Assembly (NCBI RefSeq): GCF_021404465.1 | Contig: NZ_JABFTT010000005.1 | Location: forward strand, 62,001 to 126,000 | Reading direction: 5' to 3' | Source: Billgrantia zhangzhouensis | GTDB taxonomy: Bacteria > Pseudomonadota > Gammaproteobacteria > Pseudomonadales > Halomonadaceae | DNA length: 64,000 nt | Shown here: positions 1-8,925 of the stretch, piece by piece | Layout of the letters: the number at the start of each line of letters is the position of its first letter | How positions within the stretch are numbered: the first letter of the stretch is position 1 | The notes under the pieces: generated by a model | What the model was told of the DNA's origin: nothing | The model's database searches: none | Seen by the model: only the letters and a program-made list of their open reading frames with translations | Made by a program: the position numbers and the translations under genes

Positions 1-468
1 TATTTCGAGGTCGTGCTTGGCTATGTCGGCGCGGCGGCCACCAAGTCGGTAATCCTGGGCTTGATCGTACTCGGCACGGCGCGCCTGTTCGTACCCTTCT
101 CGATTCAGCATCCGCTGGTGATGCTGCTGTTCCTGATTCTCACCGCGCTGACCTTCAGCCTGCTCGGCTTCATCATCGGCATCTGGGCCGACGGCTTCGA
201 AAAGCTCCAACTGGTGCCGCTGCTGATCGTCACGCCACTGACCTTCCTTGGCGGCACCTTCTACTCCATCGACATGCTGCCACCCTTCTGGCAAGCCGTG
301 ACCCTGCTCAATCCGGTAGTTTATCTGGTCAGCGGGTTTCGCTGGAGCTTCTATGGCTCCGGTGATGTCAGCATCTGGGCCAGCCTGGCCATCATCGTGC
401 TGTTCCTCGGTGTTGCACTGGCGGTGATCAGCTGGATCTTCCGTACTGGCTATCGCCTCAAGCCGTGA
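1..468 (+). CDS. ABC-2 type transporter permease, 3' part (YadH/NodJ/DrrB type)
   Basis: The reading frame is open from the first base, so only the C-terminal 155 or so residues are present. The GTG at base 13 is internal. At least four hydrophobic segments are visible. They are followed by the conserved end of this permease family, with motifs [21 protein letters not shown] and SGFRWSFYG. Such permeases form the membrane channel of a two-component exporter; the ATPase gene would be expected just upstream, outside the window. The substrate cannot be told from this fragment. No gene follows closely on the same strand, so it is probably the last gene of its operon. Confidence 0.9.
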   Translation, partial: YFEVVLGYVGAAATKSVILGLIVLGTARLFVPFSIQHPLVMLLFLILTALTFSLLGFIIGIWADGFEKLQLVPLLIVTPLTFLGGTFYSIDMLPPFWQAVTLLNPVVYLVSGFRWSFYGSGDVSIWASLAIIVLFLGVALAVISWIFRTGYRLKP

Positions 469-814
469 CGGAGCACGGTTATCGTGCATACAGCGTGAAA
501 TCTCTGGAGCGAAGCATACTTGGCTTCTTCGGCTTCGCCCCGGCTCGCGAGCCCATGATCGCCCGATCAAATCAAGGAGCGACATGTATCGCAATATCTC
601 GTTGAAAAACAGATATTTTCCCACTTTTAAGCCAAAAAATCCGATACTCACTCCTGCCACGCACGCGCCATTATTTTTCCTACCACAGCGTTTTAGCATA
701 GTCGCGGCTGGCACCCTCCGGCTTTATTGGCCATTCTTCAAGGACTGACTCTACATAACAAAAATTAATACAGGGCGTCACGCACCTTGACGCCTCCTTT
801 CACGGGAACATTAC
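469..814. other. intergenic region, AT-richer than its surroundings
   Basis: This is 346 bases between the permease stop and the diguanylate cyclase start. Its second half is clearly AT-richer than the flanking genes. It should contain the promoter of the cyclase gene, but I see no convincing -35/-10 pair. The only coding candidate is a 54-codon frame, listed separately. I see no strong terminator. Confidence 0.6.
584..748 (+). CDS. possible 54-residue small ORF, unrecognised
   Basis: An ATG stands five bases after a good ribosome binding site (AAGGAG, 574-579) and opens 54 codons to TGA. The product would be basic and rich in proline and phenylalanine (it starts MYRNISLKN and ends WPFFKD), with no recognised domain. 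Codon use is far more AT-rich than in neighbouring genes, which argues against a normal chromosomal gene. It could be a leader peptide, a recently acquired small gene or a chance frame. Only the good binding site supports it. Confidence 0.2.
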   Translation: MYRNISLKNRYFPTFKPKNPILTPATHAPLFFLPQRFSIVAAGTLRLYWPFFKD

Positions 815-2041
815 ATGACTGCTGGCAAGAACGAGGCTGGGCAAGGGGCTTCGCTCGACTGGCGTGACGAGTTCCAGGACTCGGCACTGGAAGCCCTGTA
901 TCGACGCACCATGCAACTACAGGACGCACAGCAGTTGCGGTATGCCTTGTGGATCATTGCAGGCATCTTTCTGCTGTTCGGTGCGGCGGACTACATTCTT
1001 TTCGGTGCAAGCCTCCAACTGCTGATCCTGCTGTTGATCCGCCTTGTCGTGGCATTCAGTTGTCTGGCGCTGGCACACTTGGTTGGCCGCCAGCCGGCCC
1101 AGGCACATCGTCCCAGGCCGCTCAACCTGGTGTATTTCATCGCTATTTCCGGCATGCTGCTATCCATCCTGCTGCATCCCGGTAGTGAGGGTCTGCACAT
1201 CTCGAGCGTGGCGGTATCGAGCTTGGCCATTTATCTCCTGGTGCCCAACCGCTTGCCGTGGATATTGGCCTGGAATGGCTATCTGGCGAGTGTCTTTATT
1301 CTGGTGGCAGCGCTGTGGAAGCCCCTCTCTCCCGGCATGTTGGTCAGCAGTACCCTGATTCTCTCCTTTGCCAATCTGATGGGCTGGCTGACCTATAGCC
1401 GTCTCAATCGGCTCCAGCGCAAGCAGTTCGCTCTGCTGGTGGCGGAACGCGAGGTCAACCGCAAGCTGCAAAAGGAGATCGAAGAACGCCAGTTGCTCGA
1501 GGCTCAGCTGCGTCACATGGCCAGTACCGACCCACTGACCGGCATTGCCAACCGGCGCCACTTCTTCGAGCTGGCGGAGCACGAATTCCGCCGGGCACAA
1601 CGTGAAGGCACGCCTCTGACCATCTGCATGGTCGACATCGATCTATTCAAGACGCTCAATGACCACCATGGTCACGCCACCGGCGACCTTGTGCTGACCA
1701 CCGTCGCCTCATGCTGCGCCTCGATGCTGCGCGAGACGGACATCATCGGTCGCTACGGTGGCGAAGAGTTCGTCATCGCCCTGCCCCAGGCCGATCTCGA
1801 AACCGCGACCTTCATCGCCGAACGCTTGCGCCACAAGGTGACATCGCTGCGTCTGCCGATGCTCGATGAAGGCCAACACCTCTCCGTAACGGTGGGCATC
1901 AGCCAGGTCGAACCCAGTGAGGCGAGACTCGAGTTGGCGCTGCAACGCGCCGATGATGCGCTCTACGCAGGCAAGGCCCGTGGACGCAACTGCGTGGTAG
2001 TTGCAGGTGAAGCTCCTTCCTCTATCGTCGCCAGGGTCTGA
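815..2041 (+). CDS. membrane diguanylate cyclase (GGDEF)
   Basis: Makes cyclic di-GMP from two GTP at the inner membrane. The N-terminal half has about six hydrophobic segments between residues 40 and 195 and acts as an unidentified membrane sensor. A short helical linker (about 198-225) leads to the GGDEF domain (about 230-395). The active site reads GGEEF (315-319), an accepted active variant. RETD at 306-309 matches the RxxD inhibitory site, so product inhibition is likely. There is no EAL domain. ATG follows GGGAA at normal spacing. The gene stands alone, and the signal it senses is unknown. Confidence 0.93.
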   Translation: MTAGKNEAGQGASLDWRDEFQDSALEALYRRTMQLQDAQQLRYALWIIAGIFLLFGAADYILFGASLQLLILLLIRLVVAFSCLALAHLVGRQPAQAHRPRPLNLVYFIAISGMLLSILLHPGSEGLHISSVAVSSLAIYLLVPNRLPWILAWNGYLASVFILVAALWKPLSPGMLVSSTLILSFANLMGWLTYSRLNRLQRKQFALLVAEREVNRKLQKEIEERQLLEAQLRHMASTDPLTGIANRRHFFELAEHEFRRAQREGTPLTICMVDIDLFKTLNDHHGHATGDLVLTTVASCCASMLRETDIIGRYGGEEFVIALPQADLETATFIAERLRHKVTSLRLPMLDEGQHLSVTVGISQVEPSEARLELALQRADDALYAGKARGRNCVVVAGEAPSSIVARV

Positions 2042-2176
2042 GTCGCCCGTCCGGCCTTGGGATGAGCCGCCCTTGGGTTGAACTGGCCCACGAGCCCGGT
2101 ATGATTCGCCCTTCTGCTTGCCGGCACAGTCCTGTGCCCTCTCGCAGCCTCCCTTCGCTTCGCAGGATCCCAGGGC

Positions 2177-3193
2177 ATGCCGATACAGCATTGCATCGTT
2201 CACGACATCGACAAGGCGGGAAGCGACCAGCCCGCCAGCCTGAGGCCGGCTACCGCGGAGCTGACGACCACGGCACTGCTAGAGGAACTGCTTTCGCGCT
2301 TCCACGATGCCTACCATGCCAAGACCAAGGCCTGGGGACACTTCGTGACTGCAATCGACGACCAGGCCGAGGTGCCTGCCGGTCTCGCCATCCTCCTGGC
2401 CGACTATCTCGACGGCAAGCGCGATTTCACTGGCTTCACCCGCGAGACCGCCGAGCGGCTGCTGCCCGTGGTCGATGCCCACCTCTCGGTCTCGGGCCAC
2501 CTACTGTGCATCGATTACCACCAGGGTGAGACGCACTATTTCACCCTGGCGCTGCTGCATCAGCGCGAAGGGTTCGGTGTCACCGACTCGCTGCAAGTCG
2601 TACCCGCCACACAGCTCAATCTGGCGCGCATGAGCCTGGGTCTGCGCATCAACCTGACCCAGTGGCGCGACGGCGCCGCTTCCCGGCACTACCTCTCGTG
2701 GATTCACGACCGCGGGGGCAAGAAGCTCTCCGAGGATCTGGCCAGCGCGCTCGGCGCCACCGAGGGCATCGACGCCACCGGCGAGACCCGCGCGCTGCTC
2801 AAGGCCTTCAGCGACTATGTGGAGCAGGAGGACATGCCCGAGGAGCAGAGCCGGGAGAAGACCGAAGCGCTGATCGACTACGCCAACGAGCAGGCCGGCC
2901 GCGGCGAACCGATCACCCTGGAGGAACTCTCCGAGCTACTCGACGAGCAGCAGCCCAAGGCCTTTTACGACCATATTCGCAACGCCGACTACGGCCTCTC
3001 CCCCGAGATTCCTCCCGACAAGCGCACCCTGCGGCAGTTCCGCCGCTTCACCGGGCGCGCCGGCGGCATGTCGATCAGCTTCGACTCCCATCTGCTCGGT
3101 TCCAGTATCGAGTACGACGAGAGCCAGGATCGCCTGATCATCAAGCAGGTGCCCAAGCAATTGAAGGAGCAGTTGAAGAAACGCCAGGGCTGA
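2177..3193 (+). CDS. yejK: nucleoid-associated protein YejK/NdpA
   Basis: The 338-residue product has the usual length and layout of the NdpA/YejK family, which associates with the bacterial nucleoid. It starts MPIQHCIVHDID, typical of the family, which supports the ATG at 2177 despite a weak binding site. Other family-like stretches are HYFTLALLH, SWIHDRGGKKLSEDL and the C-terminal GGMSISFDSHLLG. The molecular role of this family is poorly defined. The gene ends 28 bases from the stop of a convergent gene with no obvious terminator between them. Confidence 0.9.
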   Translation: MPIQHCIVHDIDKAGSDQPASLRPATAELTTTALLEELLSRFHDAYHAKTKAWGHFVTAIDDQAEVPAGLAILLADYLDGKRDFTGFTRETAERLLPVVDAHLSVSGHLLCIDYHQGETHYFTLALLHQREGFGVTDSLQVVPATQLNLARMSLGLRINLTQWRDGAASRHYLSWIHDRGGKKLSEDLASALGATEGIDATGETRALLKAFSDYVEQEDMPEEQSREKTEALIDYANEQAGRGEPITLEELSELLDEQQPKAFYDHIRNADYGLSPEIPPDKRTLRQFRRFTGRAGGMSISFDSHLLGSSIEYDESQDRLIIKQVPKQLKEQLKKRQG

Positions 3194-3220
3194 CCCCAGC
3201 GCCATTTCATGGAGTGGTTG

Positions 3221-3946
3221 CTACTCGATGCCGTGAGCCGCTTCCGTCGCCGCCAGCCACTCGCGCAGGACCTGCTGCCCACGCTGCTTGAGCCCAGGGC
3301 CGTAGCGCACGGCCTGCTCGCGCAGCGCTACCGGATCGATTTCTGCCGTTGCCAGCTCGGCGGCGTGCCCGATCAGCCAAGGTTCAATCCTGGCGGGGTC
3401 CACCTCGAGGTGAAACTGCAGACCAAGCACCTGCCCGCCCACGGCAAAGGCCTGGTGGGAGCAGGTGTGGCTGTACGCCAGGCGCGTGGCGCCGGGCGGG
3501 GTCTCGAACATATCGCCATGCCAGTGCAGCACGACGTCTGGGTTACCGACATGGCGCAGCGGCCCTTCCTGGCCGTCGCGGGTCAACGAGACATCGGCGA
3601 AGCCAATCTCCTTCTGCGGCATGCGAAACACCCTGCCGCCCATCGCTCGGGCAATCATTTGGGCACCGAGGCAGATGCCGAGCAGCGGACGTCCCGAATC
3701 GAGACGATGGCGAATGGCGTCCAGCTCCGCGGACAAGAAAGGATAGAGCGCATCGTCGTTGGCTCCGATGGGTGCGCCAAGCACCACCATCAGCTCGGGG
3801 CTGTCGACGTCCAGCGCCTCGAGGGCATCCGGCCCCAGCAGCCCCGGGTCGAGGTAGCGAATCCGATAGCCGAACTCCTCGAGGATCGGTTCGAAAATGC
3901 CGAGATCCTCGAAGGCAACGTGGCGAATGGCAACGACACTCTTCAT
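3221..3946 (-). CDS. class I glutamine amidotransferase (GMP synthase-like)
   Basis: A 241-residue stand-alone amidotransferase domain. The nucleophile elbow GICLGAQ carries Cys92, and QFHLEVDP carries His179 and Glu181, giving a complete Cys-His-Glu triad that should release ammonia from glutamine or cleave a gamma-glutamyl bond. No synthetase domain is attached, so the acceptor is unknown; relatives include gamma-glutamyl hydrolases acting on polyamine or folate conjugates. The ATG at 3946 is chosen because AAAAGGAG precedes it by nine bases; longer reading frames have no such site. It is transcribed divergently from the epimerase-SPW-VKOR gene. Confidence 0.88.
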   Translation of the reverse strand: MKSVVAIRHVAFEDLGIFEPILEEFGYRIRYLDPGLLGPDALEALDVDSPELMVVLGAPIGANDDALYPFLSAELDAIRHRLDSGRPLLGICLGAQMIARAMGGRVFRMPQKEIGFADVSLTRDGQEGPLRHVGNPDVVLHWHGDMFETPPGATRLAYSHTCSHQAFAVGGQVLGLQFHLEVDPARIEPWLIGHAAELATAEIDPVALREQAVRYGPGLKQRGQQVLREWLAATEAAHGIE

Positions 3947-4054
3947 GAGCAAGAAACTCCTTTTCCCCTTCCTGACGATACGACAAGCAGCCATAACGAC
4001 CAGCGCATACTTCTCTTTCTTGTACTGAGAAACGCGCGAGGCGACAAGTCGCGT

Positions 4055-4084
4055 TTGCCGTGACGGCTCAAACCCGACTAGCTT
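4055..4084 (+). promoter_or_regulatory. candidate promoter, RpoS/sigma70-like
   Basis: TTGCCG (4055-4060), a 17-base spacer and CTAGCTT (4078-4084) lie 57 bases ahead of the ATG at 4141. The same layout, TTGSCN-N17-CTANNNT, occurs before the hemerythrin gene and the outer-membrane protein gene in this window. A C just before the -10 element is a known preference of RpoS. The assignment is inference. Confidence 0.4.
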
Positions 4085-4140
4085 GAATGTGCAGTAGCGC
4101 GAAGGCGCTTCAATGCAGCAGCGAGGAGGGAACCCTGGCC

Positions 4141-6615
4141 ATGCAGGACAAGGAAGTGGCAACCCGAAGGAAACCGCTGGTCATCATCACCGGAGCCTCA
4201 GGAGGTGTGGGGACCGCCCTGACCCATAGCCTCAAGGACGACTACCGGATCATCGCCCTGGACCGGAGTGAAGCGGAAGAGGCAGACGAAAGCTACGAAT
4301 TCGACCTGACCGACGTCGCCTCCATCCGTGAGGCAATGGACAAGATCGTCGAGCGAAACGGCCGCGACATCGCCGCAGTGGTGCATCTGGCCGCCTACTT
4401 CGATTTTACCGGCGAGGAGTCGCCACTCTACGAGAAGGTCAACGAGCAAGGCACCAGAAACCTGCTGGACGCCCTCGAAGGCATGAACGTCGAGCGCTTC
4501 GTCTACTCCAGCACCATGCTGGTGCACGAACCGCAGGTGCCAGGCCATCGGGTCAGCGAAGAGACCCCTATTGGCCCCACCTGGGCCTATCCGCGGTCCA
4601 AGGCGCGCACTGAAGAAGTGATAAGGGAGCATGCCAGCATGCCCTATACCCTGCTGCGGCTCGCCGGCATGTACGACGAGAAGACCAGCGTGCCCACCCT
4701 TTCACACCAGATCGCGCGAATCTACGAGCATACTTTCAAGAGCCACTTCTATTCTGGCAACACCAACGCCGGCCAGGCCTGCGTGCACAAGGAAGACATG
4801 ATCGATGCCTTCCGCCGCACCATCGACCGCCGTCGCGAGCTGCCCGAGCGCAACAAAATTCTCATCGGCGAGGAACACGTCGTCAGCTACGAGGCGCTGC
4901 AGAACCGTCTCGGTGAGCTGATCCACGGCAAGAAGACATGGAAGACAGTAGTAATGCCTAAGCCACTGGCCAAGACCGGCGCATTACTCGAGGAGAAAAG
5001 CGAACCGCTGGTACCGGACGATTTCGACAAGGGTGAGAAACCCTTCATCCGGCCGTTCATGATCGACATGGCCGACGACCACTACGAACTCGATATCCGC
5101 CGTGCTCGGGAGCAATTGGGTTGGGAGCCGCACCATGAGGTCTTCGACACGCTCGAGGCTATGGTCGACAACCTGCTCGCCGATCCCTACGACTGGTACC
5201 AGGCCAACGGCATCACCCCGCCCGACTGGATCGAGGAGGCTGAGGAGAAGGGCGTCAATCCGGAGCGGGTGCTCGAAGACTATCAGGCCCACGCCCAGCG
5301 TGAGCACTACCGCTTCCTGTGGGCGCACTTCTTCAACATCGCCCTGGGCGCCTGGCTGGTAGTCTCCCCCGCCACGCTCGGCTATGGCGGCGGCATGGCC
5401 GTGAGCGATATGGCCTCGGGCCTATTGCTGGCACTGTTCGGTGCCCTTTCTCTGTCGTTGAAGCTAAGCTGGGCGCGTTGGGCATGCGCCGCAATCGGGC
5501 TGTGGGTGCTGTTCGCCCCGCTGGTGTTCTGGAGCGAGAGTGCCGCCGCCTACCTCAACGGCACCATCGTCGGCACTCTTGCCATCGGCTTTGCCGCGAT
5601 GGTGCGACCAGCGCCGGGAATATCGCCCGCCGCGGCGATGACCGGCCCCACCACGCCGCCCGGCTGGAACAACAACCCCTCGAGCTGGTTCCAGCGCATG
5701 CCGATTATCGTTCTGGCCTTCGTCGGTTTCTTTGTCTCGCGCTATCTCGCCGCCTACCAGCTCGGCCATATCGATGCCGTATGGGACCCGTTCTTCGACG
5801 GTACCCACAGTGGACTCAACGGCACCGAGGACATCATCACCTCCGAGGCCTCCGAGGCGTGGCCGGTACCCGATGCCGGATTGGGCGGCATCGTCTACAT
5901 GCTGGAGATCCTGCTCGGCTTCATCGGTGCGGCCAATCGCTGGCGCACCATGCCCTGGATCGTCGCCTCGTTCGGTGTGCTGATCGTGCCGCTGGGCGTG
6001 GTCTCGGTGACCTTCATCATCATCCAGCCGATCCTGATCGGCACCTGGTGCACCCTGTGCCTGATCCAGGCCGGCGCGATGCTGTTGCAGATCGCCTACG
6101 CCTTCAACGAGTTCGTCGCCACCGGCGAGTTCCTCAAGCGGCGCCACAAGGCCGGTGCTCCAGTGCTCAAGATCTTCTTCACCGGCGACACTGACGAAGG
6201 ACCCAACGAATCGGTGGACGAGGATTTCCAGCGCAAGCCCACTACCATCATCGGCGACGCGCTCTCCACCGGCGTGAACCTGCCCTGGAACCTGGCCCTG
6301 TGTATCCTGATCGGCGCCTGGCTGATGTTCACGAGGGTGACCTTCGGTGCCGAAGACACCTTGGCCAATTGGGATCACCTGATCGGTGCGCTGATCATCA
6401 CTGTAGGCGTGATCGCCATGGCCGAATCGGCCCGCCCCATACGCTGGTTACTGATCCCGCTGGGCACCATGCTGTTTTTCGTTCCCTTCCTGCATAGCGC
6501 CGACCTGCTGGCGACCGCCAATAGCCTGGCCTGCGGCGTGACGGTGATCGCACTGAGCCTGCGGCGGGGAGCGATCCGCGGCGAGTACGGCAGTTGGAGC
6601 CGACTGCTGGCCTAA
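4141..6615 (+). CDS. NAD(P)-dependent epimerase / SPW-repeat / VKOR-like membrane fusion protein
   Basis: An 824-residue fusion. Residues 1-380 are a short-chain/extended dehydrogenase: GASGGVG (18-24) is the nucleotide-binding glycine motif, and Y150-PRS-K154 is the YxxxK catalytic pair. Residues about 395-490 look like two SPW repeats (membrane helix pairs with WLVVSP and WVLFAP). Residues about 525-660 resemble vitamin K epoxide reductase: a helix entry SEASEAWPVPDAGLGG, then W636-C-T-L-C640, the active-site CxxC. The usual loop cysteine pair is not seen. More helices follow to the C-terminus. The start is the ATG at 4141, preceded by GAGGAGGG. The domain set suggests a membrane redox or stress role, but substrate and function are unknown. 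Confidence 0.85.
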   Translation: MQDKEVATRRKPLVIITGASGGVGTALTHSLKDDYRIIALDRSEAEEADESYEFDLTDVASIREAMDKIVERNGRDIAAVVHLAAYFDFTGEESPLYEKVNEQGTRNLLDALEGMNVERFVYSSTMLVHEPQVPGHRVSEETPIGPTWAYPRSKARTEEVIREHASMPYTLLRLAGMYDEKTSVPTLSHQIARIYEHTFKSHFYSGNTNAGQACVHKEDMIDAFRRTIDRRRELPERNKILIGEEHVVSYEALQNRLGELIHGKKTWKTVVMPKPLAKTGALLEEKSEPLVPDDFDKGEKPFIRPFMIDMADDHYELDIRRAREQLGWEPHHEVFDTLEAMVDNLLADPYDWYQANGITPPDWIEEAEEKGVNPERVLEDYQAHAQREHYRFLWAHFFNIALGAWLVVSPATLGYGGGMAVSDMASGLLLALFGALSLSLKLSWARWACAAIGLWVLFAPLVFWSESAAAYLNGTIVGTLAIGFAAMVRPAPGISPAAAMTGPTTPPGWNNNPSSWFQRMPIIVLAFVGFFVSRYLAAYQLGHIDAVWDPFFDGTHSGLNGTEDIITSEASEAWPVPDAGLGGIVYMLEILLGFIGAANRWRTMPWIVASFGVLIVPLGVVSVTFIIIQPILIGTWCTLCLIQAGAMLLQIAYAFNEFVATGEFLKRRHKAGAPVLKIFFTGDTDEGPNESVDEDFQRKPTTIIGDALSTGVNLPWNLALCILIGAWLMFTRVTFGAEDTLANWDHLIGALIITVGVIAMAESARPIRWLLIPLGTMLFFVPFLHSADLLATANSLACGVTVIALSLRRGAIRGEYGSWSRLLA

Positions 6616-6738
6616 ACGTCACGACGAGGCGCACAGGTCTCGACCTTGCGACGAGCCGCCGCTGGCGCCTCGTCGCTTTTGGCGATCCCAGGCCACTGGT
6701 ATCGTGTCTGCATGCCTGCCACGAGCGACGTACCCACC

Positions 6739-8514
6739 ATGACCTCTCGCCCCGACCCCCGCATCCTGCTGCGCCTGATTGCGTTGCTGGCGCCCTATCG
6801 TACCCGGCTGGCCATCGCTGCCCTGGCGCTGCTGCTGGCCTCCACCAGCGTTCTGCTGCTGGGTCAGGGGCTGCGTCTGGTGATCGACCAGGGCTTTCTT
6901 GCTGAGGACAGCACCCGCCTCAACCAGACGCTGGCCGCCATGCTCGGTGTGGTCAGCGTGCTGGCCGGGGCTTCCGCACTGCGCTACTACCAGGTGAGCT
7001 GGATCGGCGAGCGGCTGGCCGCCGACCTGCGCCGACAAGTATACGACCACCTGCTCGACCTTGAGCCGGCCTTCTTCGAGAGTGCGGCCCACCGCGACCG
7101 CGGCCCTGCCGAGATCGCCTCAAGGCTGACCACCGATACCAGCGTGCTGCAGACCCTGTTCGGCTCGTCGATCTCGCTGGCTCTGCGCAACCTGGTGATG
7201 CTGCTGGGCGCGGTGGCACTGATGCTGGTTACTCAACCCTGGCTCTCGGCACTGGTGCTGATCGGCATTCCCGTCACGGTGCTACCGATCCTGTGGTTCG
7301 GCCGCCGTGTGCGCCGTCTCTCTCGCTACAGCCAGGACCGGGTGGCAGAACTTGGCCGCTACGCCAGCGAGACCCTTGATGGAATCCGCACCGTGCAGGC
7401 TTTCACCCACGAAGCCATCGACCGCCATGACTACGGCAAGCGCGTCGAACAGGCCTTCGCCACTGCCGTGGTGCGCACCCGCCAGCGCGCCTGGCTCACC
7501 GGAGCAGCCATGCTGGCGGTGTTCGCCGCGGTGGGCCTGATGCTGTGGCAAGGCGGCCAGGCGGTGCTGGCCGGCGAGATGAGCGCGGGCGAGCTTTCCG
7601 CCTTTGTCTTCTATGCCGTGCTGGCCGCCGGGGCGGTGGCGACCCTGGCCGAGGTCGCCGGCGACGTGCAGCGGGCCGCCGGCGCAGCCGAACGCTTGCT
7701 CGAACTGCTCGACGCCGAGCCGGGCATTCACCCACCGGCGCAGCCGACGCCCCTGCCCCAGCCGCTGCGCGGCGAGATCCGCCTGGAAAATGTGAGCTTT
7801 GCTTACCCGGGTCGCACGATACCGGCGCTCGATTCCCTCGACCTGTGGATTCGACCCGGCGAGCGCATCGCCCTGGTGGGGCCTTCCGGGGCCGGCAAGA
7901 GCACCTTGCTCGGGCTATTGTTGCGCTTCCACGACCCCGACCGGGGTCGCGTGACTCTCGACGGGATCGATCTGCGTGCGCTGGACCCACGCGAACTGCG
8001 CACCGCCATGGGCCTGGTCGCCCAGGAGCCGGTGCTGTTCACCGGCTCGGTGGCCGACAATCTGCGTTATGGCAAACCCGACGCCAGCCTCGACGAGCTT
8101 CGCAGCGCCGCGCTTGATGCCAACGCACTGGGTTTCGTGGATGCCCTGCCCTACGGCTTCGATACTCAGCTCGGTCCGGGCGGCGTGCAGCTCTCCGGCG
8201 GCCAGCGCCAGCGCCTGGCAATTGCCCGCGCGCTGCTCAAGAATCCCCGCGTGCTGCTGCTCGACGAAGCCACCAGCGCGTTGGACGCCGAGAGCGAACG
8301 CCTGGTGCAACAGGCGCTGGACAGGCTGATGACCGGACGCACCAGTCTGGTGATCGCCCACCGGCTGGCGACTGTCATCGCGGCCGACCGCCTGCTGGTG
8401 TTCGACGAGGGGGAACTCGTCGCCGCTGGCCGTCACGCCGAACTCCTCGAACAGAGCCCGCTCTATCGCCACCTGGCGGAGCTACAGTTCGACCGCCACC
8501 GGGCAGAGGCATGA
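6739..8514 (+). CDS. ABC exporter, fused membrane and ATPase domains (MsbA-related)
   Basis: A half-size ABC exporter of 591 residues that would work as a dimer. Six membrane helices occupy roughly residues 20-310. The ATPase follows: Walker A GPSGAGKST (381-389), signature LSGGQRQRLAIARAL, Walker B VLLLDEATSALD and switch histidine in IAHRLAT. All ATPase motifs are intact. It belongs to the MsbA-related permease/ATPase group seen in many proteobacteria; lipid or drug export is likely but the substrate is unknown. The start is uncertain between ATG 6739 and ATG 6712 (nine residues more), as neither has a strong binding site. It lies 123 bases after the fusion gene, on the same strand. Confidence 0.9.
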   Translation: MTSRPDPRILLRLIALLAPYRTRLAIAALALLLASTSVLLLGQGLRLVIDQGFLAEDSTRLNQTLAAMLGVVSVLAGASALRYYQVSWIGERLAADLRRQVYDHLLDLEPAFFESAAHRDRGPAEIASRLTTDTSVLQTLFGSSISLALRNLVMLLGAVALMLVTQPWLSALVLIGIPVTVLPILWFGRRVRRLSRYSQDRVAELGRYASETLDGIRTVQAFTHEAIDRHDYGKRVEQAFATAVVRTRQRAWLTGAAMLAVFAAVGLMLWQGGQAVLAGEMSAGELSAFVFYAVLAAGAVATLAEVAGDVQRAAGAAERLLELLDAEPGIHPPAQPTPLPQPLRGEIRLENVSFAYPGRTIPALDSLDLWIRPGERIALVGPSGAGKSTLLGLLLRFHDPDRGRVTLDGIDLRALDPRELRTAMGLVAQEPVLFTGSVADNLRYGKPDASLDELRSAALDANALGFVDALPYGFDTQLGPGGVQLSGGQRQRLAIARALLKNPRVLLLDEATSALDAESERLVQQALDRLMTGRTSLVIAHRLATVIAADRLLVFDEGELVAAGRHAELLEQSPLYRHLAELQFDRHRAEA

Positions 8515-8925
8515 TCTCGCCCGGCCCCTATCAATTCAGCCCTGTCCAAATAGTATTTCGTAAGCTCAGCTCTTAGGGGTGCGGATCGAGGTAAGTCTGC
8601 TGGCGGATGTACGCCGAGCCGTGGCGCTTCCCTCGCCTCCCGCTGGATATCTGTCGATACCCTAGCTCAAAAGCCGGCACTTCATCGCTTCACACCGCTC
8701 TTCGACAATAAAATGGCGCTGCGTAAAGTGAATTGCCGCTGTGAGCAATCTTTCGTTAGACATGCAAACTTTTCTTTGCATTGCGAAACCCGACTTGCCT
8801 TGATGCACCGGTTAGCCGTTCCTACGTTTAAGCGTGATGGCAGACGCCAGCAGTGCCGGAAAGCCGGTAAATGGACGTACGATCTCGCCTGTGATGCACA
8901 GGCAAACTTAGGAAGGAGATCTGAC
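8515..8925. other. 411-base intergenic region upstream of the KGG-repeat gene
   Basis: No convincing coding frame. Features seen: a 7-bp inverted repeat ATGCAAA/TTTGCAT with a six-base centre (8762-8781), a possible operator or hairpin; a block AAACCCGACTTGCCTTGATG (8786-8805) that closely resembles the -10 region upstream of the epimerase fusion (4070-4092); and the ribosome binding site GGAAGGAG (8911-8918). The length of this leader suggests regulated expression of the downstream gene. Confidence 0.5.
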
